The translations under genes were made by a program, and so were the position numbers. Shown in pieces: positions 8,100 through 16,129 of a stretch of DNA of 64,000 nucleotides. Within the stretch, counting starts at the first letter, position 1, and each line of letters begins with the position of its first letter. This DNA comes from Vreelandella halophila (lineage in GTDB: Bacteria; Pseudomonadota; Gammaproteobacteria; Pseudomonadales; Oleiphilaceae). Under the pieces are notes generated by a model. That model saw only the letters and a list, made by a program, of their open reading frames with translations, was not told where the DNA came from and did no database searches. The DNA lies in contig NZ_WMEX01000001.1 of NCBI RefSeq assembly GCF_009856365.1, positions 62,001 through 126,000 on the forward strand, read 5' to 3'.

Positions 8100-10178
8100 A
8101 TGGCGGATCCGGCCACAGTGGATGTGACCGTGCTCAAGGGGGTTGGCAGTAAACTGGCCGCCACCCTTGAGCGTCTGGGGATCACCAGCCTTCAGGACCT
8201 GTTGTTCCACCTGCCCCTGCGCTACGAGGATCGCACCCGTGTTCTGCCCATGGGCCAGCTTCGGGTGGGGGATTCCGGGGTGGTGGAAGGTGAGGTGGTG
8301 AGTGCGGACGTGGTGCAGGGGCGGCGCCGCAGCCTCCAGGTGACCCTCCGTGACCGCAGCGGTTTCGTGGCCCTGCGCTTTTTCCATTTCAGTGCCGCCC
8401 AGCAGCGCCAGTTCGCCCCGGGCACCCGCGTGCGCTGCTTTGGCGAGATCCGCCCCGGACGGGCCGGGCTCGAGATCTACCATCCCGAATACCAGACCAA
8501 CCCGGGGCCGTTGCCCACCGGCGACGAGGCCACGCTCACCCCGGTCTACCCGCTCACCGAGGGCATCCAGCAGCCCCGGCTGCGGCGCCTGTGCGAGCAG
8601 GCGGTGGCCATGCTGGAACGCCACCCGGTGCGCGAATGGTTGCCGGAATCCGTGCTCGGCGAGTACCAGCTACCGGAGATCAACCAGGCCCTGCGGATGC
8701 TGCACCAGCCACCGGCGAGTGCGGACCTGGCCGCCCTGATGGAGCAGCGCCATCCGGCCCGTGACCGGCTGGTGATGGAGGAACTGCTGGCCCATCATCT
8801 GAGCCTCCTGAAACTCCGCGCCCAGGTTCAGTCCTGGCAGGCTTTGGCGCTCAACACCGATGATGGCCGCCTGGTTTCCGGGTTCCTCGATGCCCTGCCA
8901 TTCGAGCTCACCGGCGCGCAGCGGCGCGTGACCGAGGAAGTCAGCCACGACCTGGCCCAGCCGGTGCCCATGCTGCGCCTGGTCCAGGGCGATGTGGGCT
9001 CGGGCAAGACGGTGGTGGCCGCCGTGGCCGCGCTGCAGGCCATCGAAGCCGGCGCCCAGGTGGCGTTGATGGCGCCCACCGAAATCCTGGCTGAACAGCA
9101 TTACCTGAGCTTCCGTGAGTGGCTGGCGCCCCTGGGCATTGAGCCGGGCTGGCTCTCGGGTAAGAGCCGCTCAAAACAGAAACAGGCTGTCCTGGCGCAG
9201 CTGGCCAGTGGCGAGTGCCCGCTGGTGATCGGCACCCACGCGCTCTTCCAGGAGGAGGTGGTGTTCAACCGGCTGGCGCTGGCGATCATCGACGAACAGC
9301 ACCGCTTCGGCGTCCACCAGCGCCTGGCCCTGCGGGAGAAGGGCGCCAATGCGGAGACGGTGCCCCACCAGCTGATCATGACCGCCACCCCCATCCCCCG
9401 CACGCTGGCCATGAGCGCCTATGCGGATCTGGACACGTCCGTGATCGATGAACTGCCGCCGGGTCGCCAGCCCATCGAGACCATCGCCCTGCCGGACTCG
9501 CGCCGGGGCGATGTGGTGGAGCGGGTACGCACGGCCTGCGCCGAGGGCCGCCAGGCGTACTGGGTCTGCACCCTGATCGAGGAATCCGAGGCCCTGCAGT
9601 GCCAGGCTGCCGAAGACACCGCGCAGCAGCTCCAGGCGGAGCTGTCGGAGCTGACCGTGGGGCTGGTGCACGGGCGCATGAAGGCGGCGGAGAAAGCGGA
9701 GGTGATGGAGGCCTTCAAGGAAGGGCGGATCGACCTTCTGGTGGCCACCACCGTGATCGAGGTGGGCGTGGATGTGCCCGAGGCCACGCTCATCATCATC
9801 GAGAACCCGGAGCGTCTGGGCCTGGCCCAGCTCCACCAGCTGCGTGGCCGGGTCGGGCGTGGCGAGCGGGCCAGCTACTGCGTGCTGCTGTACCACCCAC
9901 CGCTGTCGGACACCGCCAAGGCCCGTCTGAAGGCGCTGCGCGAGACCCAGGACGGCTTTGCCATCGCCCAGCGCGACCTGGAAATCCGCGGTCCGGGCGA
10001 GGTTCTGGGCACCCGTCAGACCGGGCTGATGGGGTTCCGTCTCGCGGACTGGGAGCAGGACGCCGGCTGGCTCGAGGAAGTGCACCGGATCGGACCCCGG
10101 TTGCTGCCGGAACCGGAACGGGTGGCCGCACTGATCGATCGATGGCTGGGGGAGCGTATCCGGTACGGGGATGTCTGA
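8100..10178 (+). CDS. recG: ATP-dependent DNA helicase RecG
   Basis: A 692-residue RecG of normal length. The N-terminal wedge with an OB-fold (about 1-220) binds branched DNA. The superfamily 2 helicase core follows, with Walker A GDVGSGKT, the DEQH box in IIDEQHRFGV, TATPIPRTLA and a C-terminal helicase domain with QLRGRVGRGERASYC. RecG regresses stalled replication forks and branch-migrates recombination intermediates. It starts 2 nt after the oxyR stop and so is likely in the same transcript. Confidence 0.97.
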   Translation: MADPATVDVTVLKGVGSKLAATLERLGITSLQDLLFHLPLRYEDRTRVLPMGQLRVGDSGVVEGEVVSADVVQGRRRSLQVTLRDRSGFVALRFFHFSAAQQRQFAPGTRVRCFGEIRPGRAGLEIYHPEYQTNPGPLPTGDEATLTPVYPLTEGIQQPRLRRLCEQAVAMLERHPVREWLPESVLGEYQLPEINQALRMLHQPPASADLAALMEQRHPARDRLVMEELLAHHLSLLKLRAQVQSWQALALNTDDGRLVSGFLDALPFELTGAQRRVTEEVSHDLAQPVPMLRLVQGDVGSGKTVVAAVAALQAIEAGAQVALMAPTEILAEQHYLSFREWLAPLGIEPGWLSGKSRSKQKQAVLAQLASGECPLVIGTHALFQEEVVFNRLALAIIDEQHRFGVHQRLALREKGANAETVPHQLIMTATPIPRTLAMSAYADLDTSVIDELPPGRQPIETIALPDSRRGDVVERVRTACAEGRQAYWVCTLIEESEALQCQAAEDTAQQLQAELSELTVGLVHGRMKAAEKAEVMEAFKEGRIDLLVATTVIEVGVDVPEATLIIIENPERLGLAQLHQLRGRVGRGERASYCVLLYHPPLSDTAKARLKALRETQDGFAIAQRDLEIRGPGEVLGTRQTGLMGFRLADWEQDAGWLEEVHRIGPRLLPEPERVAALIDRWLGERIRYGDV

Positions 10179-10179
10179 G

Positions 10180-10200
10180 GTATCCTTCCGGAACGGATAC
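10180..10200. other. Short inverted repeat after recG
   Basis: GTATCC (10180-10185) and GGATAC (10195-10200) flank a TTCCGGAA core directly after the recG stop. There is no T tract, so it could be an operator or a weak stem-loop instead of an intrinsic terminator. Confidence 0.35.
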
Positions 10201-10254
10201 AGAAAGCAGTAATCCCGGCCCCTGAAAAACGCTTGATATGGACAGGACGTACCG

Positions 10255-11622
10255 ATGACCACACCGCGACACCTGGAGGCCTTCCTCCGCACCGACGAGG
10301 GCGGGCTTACGCCGGAAAGCCTTAACAGCAGGGAGCCTGCTGCCGAACCACGCATCCGGACAGCGGTGCTGGCTGATGCTCTGGGCCGGGTCCAGGCCTT
10401 TTTCCGCGACGACAGCCTGCTCGACATCGACCACCTGAACCAGGCGCTGGCGCGGGAGCTGCGGGGGCTGCCCCTGCGCGAAATGGGGCGCCTGCGCCAG
10501 AAGTACCAGGTTCGCCAGATTCCGCCCCTGCCGGCAATGACCCATTTTGAGACGGCCGTGGACAACCGGATCGCTGAACTCGAGCAGGCACGCTTCTACA
10601 GCGGTCAGGGGGAAGAGGATCTGGCGCTGGCCATGGATGACTACAGGCGACTGCTCGGTGGCGCGCGCTGGCTGGCCATCTCCCGCCCGCTAACGGACAT
10701 CGCGGTCAACCATCTGTCACCGGAACAGGACGAGGTCCAGCTGCGCGAGGCGCTGCACAGCTTCACCGGCCTGCGCATCAAGCAGCGCCTGGACGACACC
10801 CTTGAGATCCCGCCGCTGCCGGAGACGGCCCAGCGCATCCTGCACCTGCGCATGAAGCCCAACGCCGAGATCGGGGATCTGGCGGATATTGTGGAGAACG
10901 ACCCAAGCCTCGCGGCCCAGGTGGTGAGTTGGGCCTCGTCTTCATTCTATGCGTCGCATACGCCGGTGAATTCCATCTACGATGCCATCCAGAGAGTGCT
11001 CGGGTTTGATCTGGTGATGAACCTGGCCATGGGCCTGTCCCTGGGGCGTACACTCAAACAGCCCACGGATCAGCCCGAGGGGTTCATCGGCTACTGGACC
11101 CAGGCCATCTGGATAGCCCAGGCGGTGAGCGTGATCATCAGCTGCATGCCCAGGCGCGAGCGGCCCACTTTCGGTCTGACCTATCTGTCGGGGCTGCTGC
11201 ACAACTTCGGCTACCTGGTCCTGGCCCATGTCTTTCCACCGCATTTCTCGCTGATCTGTCGTTACACCGAAGTGAACGCCCATGTGCCCCATGAACTGGT
11301 GGAGCATCATCTGATTGGCATTACGCGTGAGCAGATCGGCGGTGTGCTGATGGATCTGTGGAACATGCCGGAAGAGGTGGTCACTGCAATCCGCCACCAG
11401 AAGAACCCGGATTACGCGGGTGAGCATTCAGCCTACGCCAACGCACTCTACCTGGCGCGGGCGCTGCTGGTGGAGCGCGGGGTGCGTCTGGGGCCGGAGC
11501 TCCCGGTTCCGGAGGCCCTCTATGAACGCCTCAATGTGGCGCCCGGCCGGGTGGCCGAGGAAATGGACATCCTGGTGGAGAACAGTGATTCAGTCGCCAG
11601 TATGGCGGGTATGCTGAGCTGA
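10255..11622 (+). CDS. HDOD-domain signalling protein with YbaK-like remnant
   Basis: A 455-residue protein. The HDOD domain (about 180-395) includes LEIPPLPETAQRILHLRMKP and EIGDLADIVENDPSLAAQVV. HDOD proteins are non-catalytic relatives of HD phosphohydrolases that act in motility, biofilm and c-di-GMP networks. The stretch before it (about 95-150) looks like the tail of the aminoacyl-tRNA deacylase (YbaK) domain that precedes HDOD in related proteins. The expected N-terminal half of that domain is not recognisable, so it may be a degenerate version. Its 3' end overlaps the convergent GGDEF gene by 33 bp. The neighbouring GGDEF, EAL and HD-GYP genes fit a signalling role. Confidence 0.85.
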   Translation: MTTPRHLEAFLRTDEGGLTPESLNSREPAAEPRIRTAVLADALGRVQAFFRDDSLLDIDHLNQALARELRGLPLREMGRLRQKYQVRQIPPLPAMTHFETAVDNRIAELEQARFYSGQGEEDLALAMDDYRRLLGGARWLAISRPLTDIAVNHLSPEQDEVQLREALHSFTGLRIKQRLDDTLEIPPLPETAQRILHLRMKPNAEIGDLADIVENDPSLAAQVVSWASSSFYASHTPVNSIYDAIQRVLGFDLVMNLAMGLSLGRTLKQPTDQPEGFIGYWTQAIWIAQAVSVIISCMPRRERPTFGLTYLSGLLHNFGYLVLAHVFPPHFSLICRYTEVNAHVPHELVEHHLIGITREQIGGVLMDLWNMPEEVVTAIRHQKNPDYAGEHSAYANALYLARALLVERGVRLGPELPVPEALYERLNVAPGRVAEEMDILVENSDSVASMAGMLS

Positions 11623-13146
11623 ACGGCGCGCCTGTTTGTCCGCATACATGGCCTCGTCGGCACGCGCCAGCACCACGTCCGCATCCGCCACGTCTCCGGC
11701 CCGCCAGGTCACGACGCCGACGCTGGGGCCGTTGTACTCGATAGTGGTGCTCTCCAGTTCGTAGGTGCCACGGGTGCCCGTGCGCAGCCGCTCACTGATC
11801 ACGCTGCGTTCGTGCGCGGGGTCGCCGCCCGCGCCCGGCTTGCCAACGAACACGAACTCGTCACCCCCGTAGCGCGCCACCATGTCGCCCATGCGGGAAA
11901 GGTTGCGCAGCTGCACCGCGAACTGGCGCAGGAATTCATCACCGACCTCGTGGCCATGGGTGTCATTGATCCGCTTGAAACCGTCCAGGTCGATGAAGGC
12001 AACGTGAACGGCACCGTCAACGCGCTGCGCCTGTGCGAGCAGCCGTTCGAGTTCCTGGATCAGATAGCGCCGGTTGGGCAGGCCCGTGAGGGTGTCGTGC
12101 AGGGCGTTATGCTTGAGTTCGAGATTGGCCGCTTCCAGGCGGGCGTGGTCCAGGAGCCGATTCGCCAGCAGTGACAGCGCATTGGCAACGCTGTTCAGAA
12201 GCTGGCGCTCATCCGGTGAACGGTTCAGGTCGTGGGCGGAGAGGATCAGGATAGCAGCTTCGGCTTTCTCGTCCGACGTGATCACCAGAAGGGCGGCATC
12301 GCCATCCTCGGGAAGCGCCTCACGGCGGCGCTGCTCGCGGACCCATTGCATGTCCTCCGGAGGGAATATCAGGTGTTCGTGGTCACTGTGCAGCATGCCC
12401 TCGAGGTGCTCGGGATTGGCCTCCATCAGGGCATCCGCCAGCCGGGTCGCTTCCGGGTCCTTCTCGCCCAGGGTCCGGGCGTGGCCGTCATCCCTCAGGT
12501 ACAGCGGAATCACTCTCTCCCACAGGTGCGAGTGTTCGAGTCTGGCCGCTACTGCGGCCACGGCGTCATGAAGCCGGGAGGCGGACAGGCAGAGCCGGCT
12601 TACCTCCGAGATCAGCCCCATGCGCTGTATCTGCTGTTCCGCCTCCAGTGCCTGGCGGCGGACGCTGTGGGCGTGTTCCTCGCGCGTGATCTGGTGCGCG
12701 ATGAGGTCCGCGCAGAGTCTCAACGTGGCAAGGCTGGTGTCCGCGATCTCCACGCTCCGGGAGCTGGCGCCGCAGAGGGTGCCCAGAAGCCCGTCATCCA
12801 GCCGGCGCACGGGCACGGTTACGTAGGTCTGGATGCCCAGGCGCCGGGCTGCCAGGGAGTCGCCCCAGGTATTGGGTACATCCTGGGTGAGCAGGCGGTT
12901 TTCGGTCAGGGCGCGCCGGCACAGGGTGTCCTGCCAGGGGACGCGAAGGCCCTCCTTGAGCGTGAGTGCACCCGTATTACGGGCGTAGATGATCTCCTGG
13001 GAGTCATCCTCGGGCCGGTACATGGTCAGGTAGACCGAGTCCAGCCCGGTTGCCTGCTGGATCAGATCCAGCATGGGCCGGACGAGCCCCTCGAGCGAGA
13101 CCGCCGAGGCAACAGAGTGCGCAAGCTGGGAAAGGGCGGTTTCCAT
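11590..13146 (-). CDS. GAF-domain diguanylate cyclase
   Basis: A 518-residue soluble protein. A GAF domain fills about 10-155, a second less clear GAF-like region about 165-330, and a GGDEF domain about 345-505. The active-site loop is intact (GGDEF at 427-431, preceded by ARY). An inhibitory-site motif RxxD (RMGD, 418-421) lies five residues before it, so the enzyme should make c-di-GMP from GTP and be product-inhibited. No membrane segment or signal peptide is visible, so the GAF domains probably sense a cytoplasmic signal. The C-terminus overlaps the HDOD gene on the other strand. Confidence 0.92.
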   Translation of the reverse strand: METALSQLAHSVASAVSLEGLVRPMLDLIQQATGLDSVYLTMYRPEDDSQEIIYARNTGALTLKEGLRVPWQDTLCRRALTENRLLTQDVPNTWGDSLAARRLGIQTYVTVPVRRLDDGLLGTLCGASSRSVEIADTSLATLRLCADLIAHQITREEHAHSVRRQALEAEQQIQRMGLISEVSRLCLSASRLHDAVAAVAARLEHSHLWERVIPLYLRDDGHARTLGEKDPEATRLADALMEANPEHLEGMLHSDHEHLIFPPEDMQWVREQRRREALPEDGDAALLVITSDEKAEAAILILSAHDLNRSPDERQLLNSVANALSLLANRLLDHARLEAANLELKHNALHDTLTGLPNRRYLIQELERLLAQAQRVDGAVHVAFIDLDGFKRINDTHGHEVGDEFLRQFAVQLRNLSRMGDMVARYGGDEFVFVGKPGAGGDPAHERSVISERLRTGTRGTYELESTTIEYNGPSVGVVTWRAGDVADADVVLARADEAMYADKQARRSAQHTRHTGD

Positions 13147-13204
13147 CAGTGTCCCATTCCGGGAAGTGTGCTTTCTGCAAGCATAGGTCAGTTAGGGCGG
13201 GGTG

Positions 13205-13729
13205 TCATGGATGCAGTGTTGAACGGCCCGGGTCAACGGTGCGTGGCTCACCGGCGGAGGCGCTGACACTGCCGTCGAAGCGGTAGTAGCGGATCGCCAG
13301 CGCGGCTTCATGGATGGCCTCGGCGTGCTCCGCCTCAAGTGCGAACCGCTCCTGGTCCAGGCGCTGTATGAGCTTGGGGTCGGCCTGTTTGCGTGCCTCG
13401 TGGGTGGGCATGTGTTCCGTCTTCTCGTAGATGGTCTGGAAGACGTCGTAGGGGCGGTGGTTCAGCAGCTCCGGTTCCACATGGTCCAGGAGGCCCTTGA
13501 TGCGGATGCAGCCCTCGGAGGGCTCAACCTGTTCCTGTTCGAGCGTCATGGCGAGGATGCGGATGCTCTCGATCATGCTCTCGCGGCGCTCGGCCTGCAG
13601 TGCCCGTGTGCGCTCAATCGCGCGCTGGTGCTGGCGCAGGCGACGCCCCTTACGGAGGATGTACAGGCTCAGGCCGGCTATGGCGATGAGGCCGGCAATG
13701 ATGAGCATCCATTGCATATTCTGGGGCAT
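13205..13729 (-). CDS. DUF2489 membrane-anchored protein
   Basis: A 174-residue protein with one N-terminal transmembrane helix (about 8-25, WMLIIAGLIAIAGLSLYIL) followed by a basic, coiled-coil-like segment and a helical cytoplasmic domain. The stretch ESIRILAMTLEQEQVEPSEG is typical of DUF2489, a gammaproteobacterial family of unknown function. AGGAG lies 5 nt before the ATG. It starts 15 nt after the copper-chaperone-like gene ends on the same strand, so the two may be co-transcribed. Confidence 0.8.
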   Translation of the reverse strand: MPQNMQWMLIIAGLIAIAGLSLYILRKGRRLRQHQRAIERTRALQAERRESMIESIRILAMTLEQEQVEPSEGCIRIKGLLDHVEPELLNHRPYDVFQTIYEKTEHMPTHEARKQADPKLIQRLDQERFALEAEHAEAIHEAALAIRYYRFDGSVSASAGEPRTVDPGRSTLHP

Positions 13730-13744
13730 GATGACTCCTGGTGA

Positions 13745-14188
13745 TCAGTGGCTGTTATGGCCGGCTGTGCCGTCCGGGGCCCGGATGTCCAGCTGGGCCT
13801 CACGGGTTTCGCCGTTGCGGAATTCGAGGGTCAGCGACCTTGTGTCGCCTTCGGTCAGTGGCTCATCCAGCCCCTTGATCATGAGATGGAGGCCCATGGG
13901 CGCGAGTTCAACCGCCGCGCCCGGCTCCAGTGTCAGCCCCTCGGGCAGGGCCTGCATCCGCATCTGGCCGTCCACCTCCCGGGATTCGTGGATCTCGACG
14001 CTGTCCGCCCAGTCCGCTGTTCCGCCGGTCAGGGTGCGGGCCTGTTTGCCGTCGTTGTGCAGTGTCATGTAACCGGCGCCCCGGTCGATCCCGGGCGGGG
14101 TGGCGCGGGCCCAGGGGGTCTCGATGCGGATCTCCGCGGAGGCGGCGCTGGCGCCCGCCGCCAGCATCAATACCAGAAACGCGAGCAT
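13745..14188 (-). CDS. Periplasmic copper chaperone PCu(A)C (DUF461)
   Basis: A ~147-residue secreted protein. A signal peptide (MLAFLVLMLAAGASAASA) precedes a cupredoxin-like domain with the PCu(A)C copper pattern, seen as HESREVDGQMRMQAL followed about 20 residues later by MGLHLMIKG. Such proteins bind Cu(I) in the periplasm and pass it to cytochrome oxidase (CuA site), often with a Sco protein; no sco gene is here. The frame stays open upstream through three REP-like units, but that extension only encodes repeat. The ATG at 14188, just before the signal peptide, is therefore the credible start. The repeats end about 8 bp before this start, so little room is left for a native ribosome site. 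Confidence 0.85.
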   Translation of the reverse strand: MLAFLVLMLAAGASAASAEIRIETPWARATPPGIDRGAGYMTLHNDGKQARTLTGGTADWADSVEIHESREVDGQMRMQALPEGLTLEPGAAVELAPMGLHLMIKGLDEPLTEGDTRSLTLEFRNGETREAQLDIRAPDGTAGHNSH

Positions 14189-14195
14189 ACCGTTA

Positions 14196-14326
14196 CTGTA
14201 GGAGCGAGCCTCGCTCGCGATACTTTCGGACCGACTATGCCAGGGGTATCCGTTGTGATCGCGAGCGGGGCTCGCTCCTACGTTGTAAGGGTGCCTGTGG
14301 TGATCGCGAGCAGGGCTCGCTCCTAC
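14196..14326. repeat. Cluster of three REP-like units
   Basis: Three units (about 14196-14222, 14256-14283, 14301-14326) of the GTAGGAGCGAGC type, first in one orientation and then twice in the other, fill the gap between the copper-chaperone gene and the REC-GGDEF-EAL gene. They lie upstream of the former's start and so replace its normal leader. Confidence 0.85.
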
Positions 14327-14350
14327 GGTGTTCAGCAGTGATGTCATTGT

Positions 14351-16129
14351 TCAGGCTCCAAAGTGCCAGTCCGGCGGCTGCCGGCAGATCTGTTCAAACT
14401 GTGCCGCCTGCATGGGGCGGGCGAACCAGAATCCCTGGGCCAGCTCGCATCCCAGCTCCAGAAGGGTCCGCGCCTGATCGGGCGCCTCGATGCCTTCCGC
14501 CACCACGGCGCATCCGAAATTATGGGCCATGGCGATGACGGTGCGAACCAGGTTCTGGTCCTGCTGGTGTTCGCCCATGGCGTTGATGAAGGTGCGGTCG
14601 ATCTTGAGCGTGCTCACCGGCAGGTCCTTGAGGTAGGCCAGGGAGGAGTAGCCGGTGCCGAAATCATCAATGGCAACGCTCACCCCGGCATCGGCCAGCT
14701 GCTTCAGCTGCCGGCGGGCCTGCTCCATATCCTCCATCAGGCCGGACTCGGTGACCTCGACTTCCAGGCAGTGGCTGGGCAGGCCGTGTTCCGTCAGCAG
14801 TGCCAGGATCTCCTCGGCCAGGTCCGGGCGCGTCAGCTGGCGCGCCGCCACATTCACCGCCATACGGCAGTGGCCACCGGTGAGGCCGGCCCGGTACCAC
14901 TGAGCGGTCTGGCGGATGGTCTCCTCCAGCACCCAGCGCCCCAGGGTCAGGATCTCACCACTGCCTTCGGCCAGGGGGATGAAATCGCCGGGCGAGACCT
15001 GACCCAGGCGCGGATTGTACCAGCGCAGCAGGGTCTCGGCACCGGCGAGGGCGCCCGTGGCGAGATTGATCTTGGGCTGGAACATCAGTGACAGTTCATG
15101 GTTGCTGACCGCATTGCGCAGCTCGTGCTCAATCTCGCCGCGTCGGCGCAGGCTCTGTTCCAGGCTGGCATCAAACTGGCGGATAGCGGTGCCATCGTGC
15201 CGCGGCAGTGCCAGGGCCGCGTAGCGCACGAGCTGCTCGGCGTCGTTGCCGTCCCGGTCGCTGCGGCTCATGCCGATGCGCAGGCCTGTGTTGAGGCGCA
15301 GGTCACCGATCTGGAAAGTGCGGGTCAGCTCCTCAACCACGGCGACCAGGTCCTGTTCAAGTTGCCGCCCTGTTCCGTGTTCCCGGCGGAAGCAGACAAA
15401 CTCGGCGTTGCCCCAGCACCCCACCTCCGCTTCTTCCAGCTTGCGGTTAAGCAGGCGCGCGACCAACCGCAGCAGCTGCTCCATGGCGGGGTAGCCGTGC
15501 AGGTGAGCGATCTCCTCCAGGTCGCTCAGGGCGATGAAGGCCACCGCCAGTGTGTCACCCTGCTCCAGATGCTCCGCCATACCGGCGAGGATGGCGCGCC
15601 GGTTGGGCATCCCGGTGATCGGCTCCTGGAGCGCCAGTCGTTCCAGCTCACGGGTCCGCTCCGCCACCATCTGTTCCAGCGTGCGCGCCTCGGAGACCCG
15701 CTCGAGATACTGGGAATGGCTGCTCAGGCTGTTGTGGATGCGCTGCAGTGCCTCGCGCTGGTCAAAGGGCTTGGTCAGGAAATCCCGGGCGCCGGCCCCC
15801 AGGGCCCGGTCCCGGGTCTCCTCATCGGTCTGTGCGGTCAGCACGATCACTGGTGGGCACTGGTCCTCCCAGCGTTCCACCAGGCGCCGCAGCAGCTTGT
15901 GGCCGTCCGGCTCGGGCATGCGGATGTCGAGCAGGATCAGCTGCGGCAGTGCCCGCTCACACCGGGGCTCAACCTGTTTCGGGTCCGAGAGGCCAATGAG
16001 GTTGCTGTAACCGGCATCCTCCAGCATCTCGCAGAGCAGTTCCACGTTCGCCGGGTTGTCGTCGACGACCATGATGGTCGCATCGGCGTGTGGGGTCTGG
16101 GTCTCCCCGATGGGGTTATTCCGGGTCAT
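14351..16129 (-). CDS. Response regulator with degenerate GGDEF and active-looking EAL domain
   Basis: A ~592-residue three-domain protein. The receiver domain (about 15-140) has VVDDNPAN and LILLDIRMPEPDG with the phospho-acceptor Asp. The GGDEF domain (about 160-320) has lost its signature, reading GCWGNAEF. The EAL domain (about 335-580) keeps ETLLRW, EVTES, DDFGTGYSSL, LKIDRTFI and EGIEAPDQ, so it should hydrolyse c-di-GMP. The ATG at 16129 is preferred; it overlaps the end of the upstream hybrid kinase by 14 bp, implying translational coupling. An in-frame TTG at 16156 is less likely. The kinase is the obvious partner for phosphorylating this regulator. Confidence 0.9.
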   Translation of the reverse strand: MTRNNPIGETQTPHADATIMVVDDNPANVELLCEMLEDAGYSNLIGLSDPKQVEPRCERALPQLILLDIRMPEPDGHKLLRRLVERWEDQCPPVIVLTAQTDEETRDRALGAGARDFLTKPFDQREALQRIHNSLSSHSQYLERVSEARTLEQMVAERTRELERLALQEPITGMPNRRAILAGMAEHLEQGDTLAVAFIALSDLEEIAHLHGYPAMEQLLRLVARLLNRKLEEAEVGCWGNAEFVCFRREHGTGRQLEQDLVAVVEELTRTFQIGDLRLNTGLRIGMSRSDRDGNDAEQLVRYAALALPRHDGTAIRQFDASLEQSLRRRGEIEHELRNAVSNHELSLMFQPKINLATGALAGAETLLRWYNPRLGQVSPGDFIPLAEGSGEILTLGRWVLEETIRQTAQWYRAGLTGGHCRMAVNVAARQLTRPDLAEEILALLTEHGLPSHCLEVEVTESGLMEDMEQARRQLKQLADAGVSVAIDDFGTGYSSLAYLKDLPVSTLKIDRTFINAMGEHQQDQNLVRTVIAMAHNFGCAVVAEGIEAPDQARTLLELGCELAQGFWFARPMQAAQFEQICRQPPDWHFGA

